9,891 nucleotides of DNA, taken from NCBI GenBank assembly GCA_014378955.1, contig JACMMQ010000190.1, positions 1 through 9,891 of the forward strand, written 5' to 3'. How positions within the stretch are numbered: position 1 is the first letter of the stretch; each line of letters begins with the position of its first letter. Made by a program: the position numbers and the translations under genes. This document shows, in pieces, positions 6,489-9,891 of the stretch. The notes under the pieces are model-generated. The model did not search any database, was not told the origin of the DNA, and saw only the letters and a list, made by a program, of their open reading frames with translations. The DNA is from Clostridia bacterium (GTDB lineage Bacteria > Bacillota > Clostridia > SK-Y3 > JACMMQ01).

Positions 6489-6521
6489 TTACTTTCTTTT
6501 TACGATAGAAAAAGAAAGTAA
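6489..6521. repeat. 13-bp inverted repeat in the hisS-rsmI intergenic region
   Basis: Perfect arms at 6489-6501 and 6509-6521 (TTACTTTCTTTTT / AAAAAGAAAGTAA) flank a 7-nt loop. Together with the GC-rich hairpin at 6412-6448 and a small ACTC-AAA-GAGT hairpin near 6467-6477, it forms a compact structured block of about 115 bp that looks like an inserted repeat rather than ordinary promoter DNA. Confidence 0.7.
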
Positions 6522-6554
6522 GGTCTTTACTCTGTAATGCTAATATTCATTACA

Positions 6555-6583
6555 TTGCATTTTATCACAAAATAAGGTATAAT
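6555..6583 (+). promoter_or_regulatory. SigA-type promoter for rsmI
   Basis: TTGCAT (6555-6560), a 17-nt spacer and a perfect TATAAT (6578-6583) lie about 55 bp before the rsmI start. The -35 is weak but the -10 and spacing are good. Confidence 0.6.
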
Positions 6584-6588
6584 CTCAA
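6559..6588 (-). promoter_or_regulatory. possible promoter for hisS, overlapping that of rsmI
   Basis: On the minus strand TTGAGA (6588-6583), an 18-nt spacer and TAAAAT (6564-6559) form a plausible SigA site. It would give hisS a leader of about 200 nt that includes the structured block at 6404-6521. It overlaps the rsmI promoter almost completely, so the two could exclude each other. Confidence 0.35.
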
Positions 6589-6637
6589 GTAAAATATTCC
6601 CATTCTTCAAAATCTTAATTCACAAAGGATGATAACA

Positions 6638-7489
6638 ATGTCCCAAACAGGTATCCTATACTTATGTGCGACCCCAATTGGCAATTTAGAGGACATGACT
6701 TTTCGTGCTGTGCGTATACTCAAAGAGGTGAATATCATCGCCGCAGAGGACACACGCCAAACCATTAAGCTGCTCAATCATTACGATATTCATACCTCGC
6801 TCACCTCCTACCACGAGCACAATAAAGTGGAAAAGGGCAAATATTTGGTGGAGCAGTTAACACTCGGACAAAACATCGCCTTGGTGACAGATGCAGGAAC
6901 ACCCGGCATTTCAGACCCTGGAGAGGATTTGGTCAAGCTGTGCATAAAAGCTGGCATCACGGTTACGGCTTTGCCTGGCTGTGTGGCATTTACCACAGGC
7001 CTTATTTGCTCTGGCATGTCCACCAAGCGGTTTTGCTTTGAGGGGTTTTTATCCACCACCAAAAAAAACCGCAAGGCACATTTAACGCAGCTATTAAACG
7101 ACCCACGCACGCTAATATTTTACGAAGCACCGCATAAATTAACCAGAACGCTCACCGACTTACTTGAAGCATTTGGCGACAGACCTGTCGTGTTGGCAAG
7201 AGAGCTGACAAAAAAGTTTGAAGAAATCAAGCACACCACGTTGTCGCAAGCGGTTGCGCATTATGCGAGCCACATGCCCAAAGGGGAATTTGTGATCGTT
7301 TTAGAGGGCGCAGACATGGCACAATTGGCAGACGAACAGCATGCACAATGGGAGAAGCTGTCGATTGCGGCGCATATTCAATCGTATGTTACCGCTGGGT
7401 TAGACCAGAAAGCGGCACTAAAACAGGTGGCGAATGATCGGGGAATTAGTAAGCGTGAGGTTTATCAGGAGACGATTAAGGGGAAGTGA
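6638..7489 (+). CDS. rsmI: 16S rRNA (cytidine(1402)-2'-O)-methyltransferase
   Basis: RsmI uses S-adenosylmethionine to methylate the ribose of C1402 in the 16S rRNA decoding centre. The 283-residue length is typical. Signatures of the tetrapyrrole-methylase fold are LYLCATPIGNLEDMTFRA near the N-terminus (7-24), AAEDTR (35-40), LVTDAGTPGISDPG (82-95), ALPGCVAF, FCFEGFL, FYEAPHKL and GEFVIVLEG, with a C-terminal extension containing GISKREVYQ. I start it at the ATG at 6638 because AAAGGA ends 8 nt before it. The ATG at 6629 overlaps that ribosome binding site and would add only MIT. Its -10 TATAAT is upstream; no clear terminator follows. In Bacillus the same gene lies near yabE and rsmA, as here. 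Confidence 0.97.
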   Translation: MSQTGILYLCATPIGNLEDMTFRAVRILKEVNIIAAEDTRQTIKLLNHYDIHTSLTSYHEHNKVEKGKYLVEQLTLGQNIALVTDAGTPGISDPGEDLVKLCIKAGITVTALPGCVAFTTGLICSGMSTKRFCFEGFLSTTKKNRKAHLTQLLNDPRTLIFYEAPHKLTRTLTDLLEAFGDRPVVLARELTKKFEEIKHTTLSQAVAHYASHMPKGEFVIVLEGADMAQLADEQHAQWEKLSIAAHIQSYVTAGLDQKAALKQVANDRGISKREVYQETIKGK

Positions 7490-7624
7490 ATTTCAATAAA
7501 TTATCATACTTTTATGCTGTCCACATATACTATGATGGGCACACTATTTAGCAAAGTTCTTACAAAAAACAGGAGGTATAAACTGAGAAAAACTGGTAAT
7601 AATGATGAGTGAGAAGTGTAAAAT

Positions 7625-7653
7625 TTGACAAATGAGTAAAAATAAGCTATAAT
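7625..7653 (+). promoter_or_regulatory. consensus SigA promoter for the G5-3D gene
   Basis: TTGACA (7625-7630), exactly 17 nt, and TATAAT (7648-7653): both hexamers are perfect. The predicted start near 7660 leaves a leader of about 120 nt before the ATG at 7783. This is the strongest promoter in the window. Confidence 0.88.
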
Positions 7654-7659
7654 GTTGCT

Positions 7660-7782
7660 CAACATTCAAAGTTTTACGCACAAGTGCCTAAACTTGGCAC
7701 AAAAAATAACTTGCACGTGTAATGAACGAGTGAACGCAAGGCATGCAATTTGCACGTAGCAAAATAGAAATGGAGTTTTAAA
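7660..7782 (+). promoter_or_regulatory. long 5' leader with repeats and hairpins
   Basis: The leader has a GTGCC/GGCAC hairpin (about 7684-7700), a CTTGC (7710-7714) / GCAAG (7736-7740) stem, and the octamer TTGCACGT twice as a direct repeat (7711-7718 and 7750-7757). The ACGTG in the first copy could also pair with CACGT in the second, giving an alternative fold. It ends with the GGAG site. It matches no riboswitch class that I recognise, and a regulatory role is inference. Confidence 0.4.
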
Positions 7783-8784
7783 ATGATCAACAGTTTAAAA
7801 AAAGCTGTGCCGTCATTTCAAATGCTCTTCCTTGTTATTTCAGTGATGTTTGCGCTTTTAGCCTTCTCAGCTATTGTTGTCATCGCAAATATCAAAGTCG
7901 TAACATTAAGCGACCAAGGAAACAGCATTTGTTTTAAAACGTTTAAGCAAACAGTGGCTGGCGCCATGCGTGAACGCGGCATTGCACTGACAGACGGGGA
8001 TGCGGTTATTCCTGAGCAGTCGGCGAAACTGGCGAGACGTCAAAACATCGACATTAAGAGAGCCATCGATATTTCCATCGTTGCGGACGGCAATGAACAA
8101 AAAATTCGTACCCTTGCTAGTACGGTGAAAGAAGTTTTTAGTACGGCAAACATTCCCTTGAATGATGCGGACGAATTGAGTATAGCAAAAGAGGAAAAAC
8201 TCGCTCCAAACATGCAAATTACCGTTACACGTGTTGCAGAATCAACCGTCACGGTACAAGAAAAAATCCCTTATCGCAACATGTCACATAGCAATGCCAA
8301 GTTAGACAGTGGCAAAACCCAGGTATTGCAGGATGGTCAAGAGGGCATTGAGGAGCAGAAGTACAAAGTGGTTTTAAAAGATGGCAAAGAAGTCGCACGT
8401 GAGCTGATTGAAAAAAATATCCTCATCCCTGCGATTGCGAAAATTACTGAATTTGGCACAAAAAGCATGCTCATCACCTCTCGTGGTGAAAACTTCAGAT
8501 ACAAAAGTGTTATCAACGCAACCGCTACTGCATATGCCATTCACGGCAGAACTGCTAGTGGTATGACGTCAAAGCCTGGCGTTATCGCAGTTGACCCACG
8601 TGTTATCCCGTTGGGTAGTCGCCTATACATTGAATCAACAGATGGATCGTGGACGTATGGTTATGCTGTTGCTGGCGATACAGGTGGCGCAATCAAAAGC
8701 AACCGAATTGACTTGTTCTTCAATACAGAACAGGAATGCTTCCGTTTTGGTCGCAAACAAGCAAAGGTTTATATTTTAGAATAG
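7783..8784 (+). CDS. YabE/RpfB-like cell-wall protein: ubiquitin-like (DUF348) repeats, G5 and 3D domains
   Basis: This 333-residue protein has an N-terminal hydrophobic anchor or uncleaved signal (about 13-36). Two DUF348-like ubiquitin-fold repeats follow (about 38-90 and 93-140), then a G5 domain (about 145-225, with VTVQEKIPYRN and EVARELIEKNILIPAI), and a C-terminal 3D domain (245-331). The three aspartates that name the 3D domain are present: Asp271 (AVDPRVIPLG), Asp299 (AGDTGG) and Asp310 (NRIDLFF). The 3D domain is the MltA/Stp-type lytic transglycosylase fold, so the likely role is peptidoglycan remodelling outside the membrane; YabE-type proteins are linked to growth or spore resuscitation. 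The ATG follows GGAG by 7 nt. It has its own perfect promoter and terminator, so it is a monocistronic unit between rsmI and rsmA. Confidence 0.92.
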   Translation: MINSLKKAVPSFQMLFLVISVMFALLAFSAIVVIANIKVVTLSDQGNSICFKTFKQTVAGAMRERGIALTDGDAVIPEQSAKLARRQNIDIKRAIDISIVADGNEQKIRTLASTVKEVFSTANIPLNDADELSIAKEEKLAPNMQITVTRVAESTVTVQEKIPYRNMSHSNAKLDSGKTQVLQDGQEGIEEQKYKVVLKDGKEVARELIEKNILIPAIAKITEFGTKSMLITSRGENFRYKSVINATATAYAIHGRTASGMTSKPGVIAVDPRVIPLGSRLYIESTDGSWTYGYAVAGDTGGAIKSNRIDLFFNTEQECFRFGRKQAKVYILE

Positions 8785-8795
8785 TAATAAATTAC

Positions 8796-8821
8796 AAAAA
8801 GCCGAGCTTGCTCGGTTTTTT
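8796..8821 (+). terminator. intrinsic terminator of the G5-3D gene
   Basis: An A-run, then GCCGAG-CTTG-CTCGG and six T residues (8816-8821), 11 bp after the stop codon. The stem is GC-rich and the hairpin has the classic rho-independent form. The A-run may let it work weakly in the reverse direction. Confidence 0.9.
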
Positions 8822-8905
8822 GTTTATAAAAATGTGGGTAACGAATTGTTATTGCTTTGTGCAAATACCGCTATTTTTACTTGCGTTTGTTATAACACCA
8901 TTTTT

Positions 8906-9161
8906 TGTCATTCCGAACATAGTGAGGAATCTCATATTTGCTGGCACTATAGGCGACCTCCGAGAACCCACGTGCGGTAGCTGTGCCAAGAATTTGTGCG
9001 GATTTTGATTTTTAAAAAACCGCGAATACTCGATGTATTTAAGGCTTTTTTTAAAAGCGAAAGACGTGCGAAGGCGTGGTGCAGATGCTGTGCGGGGGTT
9101 TTCGGAGGTTGCCTATAACCTTTATGTATGAGATTCCTCGTTGTATACGCTCGGAATGACA
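8906..9161. mobile_element. MITE-like element with ~65-bp terminal inverted repeats
   Basis: The element runs from TGTCATTCCGA (8906-8916) to its inverse TCGGAATGACA (9151-9161). The termini stay similar for about 64-66 bp (8906-8969 against 9096-9161). Shared blocks include GAGGAATCTCATA, TATAGGC and ACCTCCGA-AACCC, with a short indel. The core has an AT-rich hairpin near 9010-9057, with AATAC/GTATT at its tip. There is no transposase or convincing reading frame, and no obvious target-site duplication. The size, long imperfect inverted termini and intergenic position fit a non-autonomous MITE or a large palindromic intergenic repeat. Confidence 0.75.
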
Positions 9162-9175
9162 GGAAGCAAAAAAAT

Positions 9176-9181
9176 TATAAT
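9176..9181 (+). promoter_or_regulatory. possible -10 box upstream of rsmA
   Basis: TATAAT lies 35 bp before the rsmA ATG and 15 bp beyond the right end of the inverted-repeat element. No good -35 is seen at 16-18 nt; that position falls inside the element's terminus (GGAATG). Confidence 0.3.
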
Positions 9182-9215
9182 TACCGAAAATACCTATTCA
9201 TAAAGGAGCATCCCT

Positions 9216-9891
9216 ATGTCCCAACTCACATCCGCCCATTACATTCGCCAGCTCATGGCACAGCACGACATTCGCTTTCATAAAAGTTTAGGGCAAAACT
9301 TTTTAATTGATGATAACGTATTGCATGAAATCGTGCAAGCGGCACAGCTTGACCACACCACTGGCGTGCTAGAAATCGGCCCTGGCATCGGCGTTTTGAC
9401 GCATGCCGTGGCGGAGCATGCCAAAAAAGTGGTTGCGATCGAACTAGACGCCCACCTCCTGCCTATTTTGGCGCAAACGCTTGCAGATTATGACAATGTA
9501 CATATCATACAAGGTGATGCACTCAAGGTAGACTTAGGTGCCATCATACAAGAACATTTTGCAGGACTTACGGTGAAGGTCACCGCAAATCTGCCCTACT
9601 ATATCACGACACCGATTGTAATGGTGCTATTAGAAAAGAAGCTGCCCATCAGTTCTATCGTCATCATGGTGCAAAAAGAAGTCGCACAGCGCATGGCAGC
9701 GTCGCCAGGGGGCAAGGAATATGGTGCGTTGAGCGTGGCGGTGCAATATTACACCAAGCCCACCATCATCACAACCGTTCCACCCGAGAGCTTTATCCCT
9801 CAGCCAAAAATTGATTCCATGGTCATTCGCTTAGATGTTCTCCCCTCTCCTGCGGTGGACGTGGATGAAAAAAAGTTTTTTCGTGTGGTCA
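9216..9891 (+). CDS. rsmA: 16S rRNA adenine(1518/1519)-N6-dimethyltransferase (partial, C-terminus beyond right edge)
   Basis: RsmA/KsgA dimethylates two adjacent adenines in the 3'-terminal hairpin of 16S rRNA using SAM, as a late check on small-subunit assembly. About 225 codons are visible and no stop is reached; family members are usually 260-300 residues. Motifs in order are HKSLGQNFLID (22-32), the SAM-binding EIGPGIGVLT (53-62), VVAIELD (72-78), GDAL (100-103), the catalytic NLPYY (125-129), VQKEVAQRM, YGALSVAVQYY and PPESFIPQPKIDS. The ATG at 9216 follows AAAGGAG by 7 nt. It is downstream of the G5-3D gene but separated by a terminator and the inverted-repeat element, so it probably has its own promoter. 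The rnmV gene that often precedes it is absent here. Confidence 0.96.
   Translation, partial: MSQLTSAHYIRQLMAQHDIRFHKSLGQNFLIDDNVLHEIVQAAQLDHTTGVLEIGPGIGVLTHAVAEHAKKVVAIELDAHLLPILAQTLADYDNVHIIQGDALKVDLGAIIQEHFAGLTVKVTANLPYYITTPIVMVLLEKKLPISSIVIMVQKEVAQRMAASPGGKEYGALSVAVQYYTKPTIITTVPPESFIPQPKIDSMVIRLDVLPSPAVDVDEKKFFRVV

Larger units (their letters stand above)
7490..7782 (+). other. intergenic region between rsmI and the G5-3D gene
   Basis: These 293 bp hold no convincing gene. A 32-codon open frame at 7514-7612 has no ribosome binding site. An AGGAGG at 7571-7576 is not followed by a usable start. The right half contains a consensus promoter and a structured leader, listed separately. I see no c-di-AMP (ydaO-type) riboswitch, which often precedes cell-wall genes of this kind. 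Confidence 0.6.

Noticed and set aside
6254..6508. 84-codon plus-strand frame across the hisS start and the hairpin block
   Set aside because: Starts antisense inside hisS and runs through the structured intergenic block; low-complexity, no ribosome binding site.
6355..6628. T-box riboswitch for hisS
   Set aside because: Searched the minus-strand leader for the conserved GGTGGTACCGCG-like box and a specifier loop; neither is present, only a terminator-like hairpin.
7514..7612. 32-codon open frame between rsmI and the G5-3D gene
   Set aside because: No ribosome binding site upstream of its ATG and no recognisable protein. The AGGAGG inside it precedes no usable start codon. More likely chance or a decayed remnant.
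8736..9008. 90-codon plus-strand frame over the end of the G5-3D gene and the element
   Set aside because: Crosses the terminator and the inverted repeat, overlaps the real gene in another frame, and has no ribosome binding site.

Overview
The window looks like chromosomal core sequence from an endospore-forming, low-GC Firmicute, most likely in Clostridia. The reasons are consensus -35/-10 promoters, strong AGGAGG-type ribosome binding sites, the order spoVM / rpmB / asp23 (yloU) / fakA (yloV) that I recall from Bacillus subtilis, a 24-residue SpoVM homologue, a YabE-type G5-3D cell-wall protein, and AT-rich intergenic DNA with palindromic repeats. I cannot name a genus.

Left part (1-3780), minus strand: an apparent four-gene operon, read right to left. 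An extended -10 promoter (3751-3779) precedes an Asp23/Gls24-family protein, a FakA-type fatty acid kinase subunit, a membrane-anchored TPR protein, and an MGDG-synthase-like glycosyltransferase cut by the left edge. The last two genes overlap by ATGA. The shared theme is membrane lipid and envelope.

Centre (3800-4820): rpmB (ribosomal protein L28, zinc-binding type) runs divergently on the plus strand and ends in a near-perfect bidirectional terminator. Facing it on the minus strand is spoVM, and upstream of that a 48-residue hydrophobic peptide with a good ribosome binding site and a possible SigE-type promoter. Next come two copies of an ~85-bp cruciform-forming intergenic repeat.

Right-centre (4820-7490): hisS (a HisRS without the usual KGTRD-like N-terminal signature) is translationally coupled to a DUF2164 gene, both on the minus strand. 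The hisS leader holds a terminator-like hairpin but no visible T-box. Divergent to it is rsmI (16S rRNA C1402 2'-O-methyltransferase).

Right end (7490-9891), plus strand: a G5-3D cell-wall protein gene behind a perfect TTGACA-N17-TATAAT promoter with a ~120-nt leader, an intrinsic terminator, a 256-bp MITE-like element with ~65-bp inverted termini, and rsmA/ksgA (16S rRNA dimethyladenosine transferase) cut by the right edge. The rsmI - yabE - rsmA order resembles the Bacillus cluster with metG, tatD and rnmV absent. I found no clear new multi-gene system. The less routine items are the small membrane peptide beside spoVM, the repeats, and the leader structures of hisS and the 3D-domain gene.
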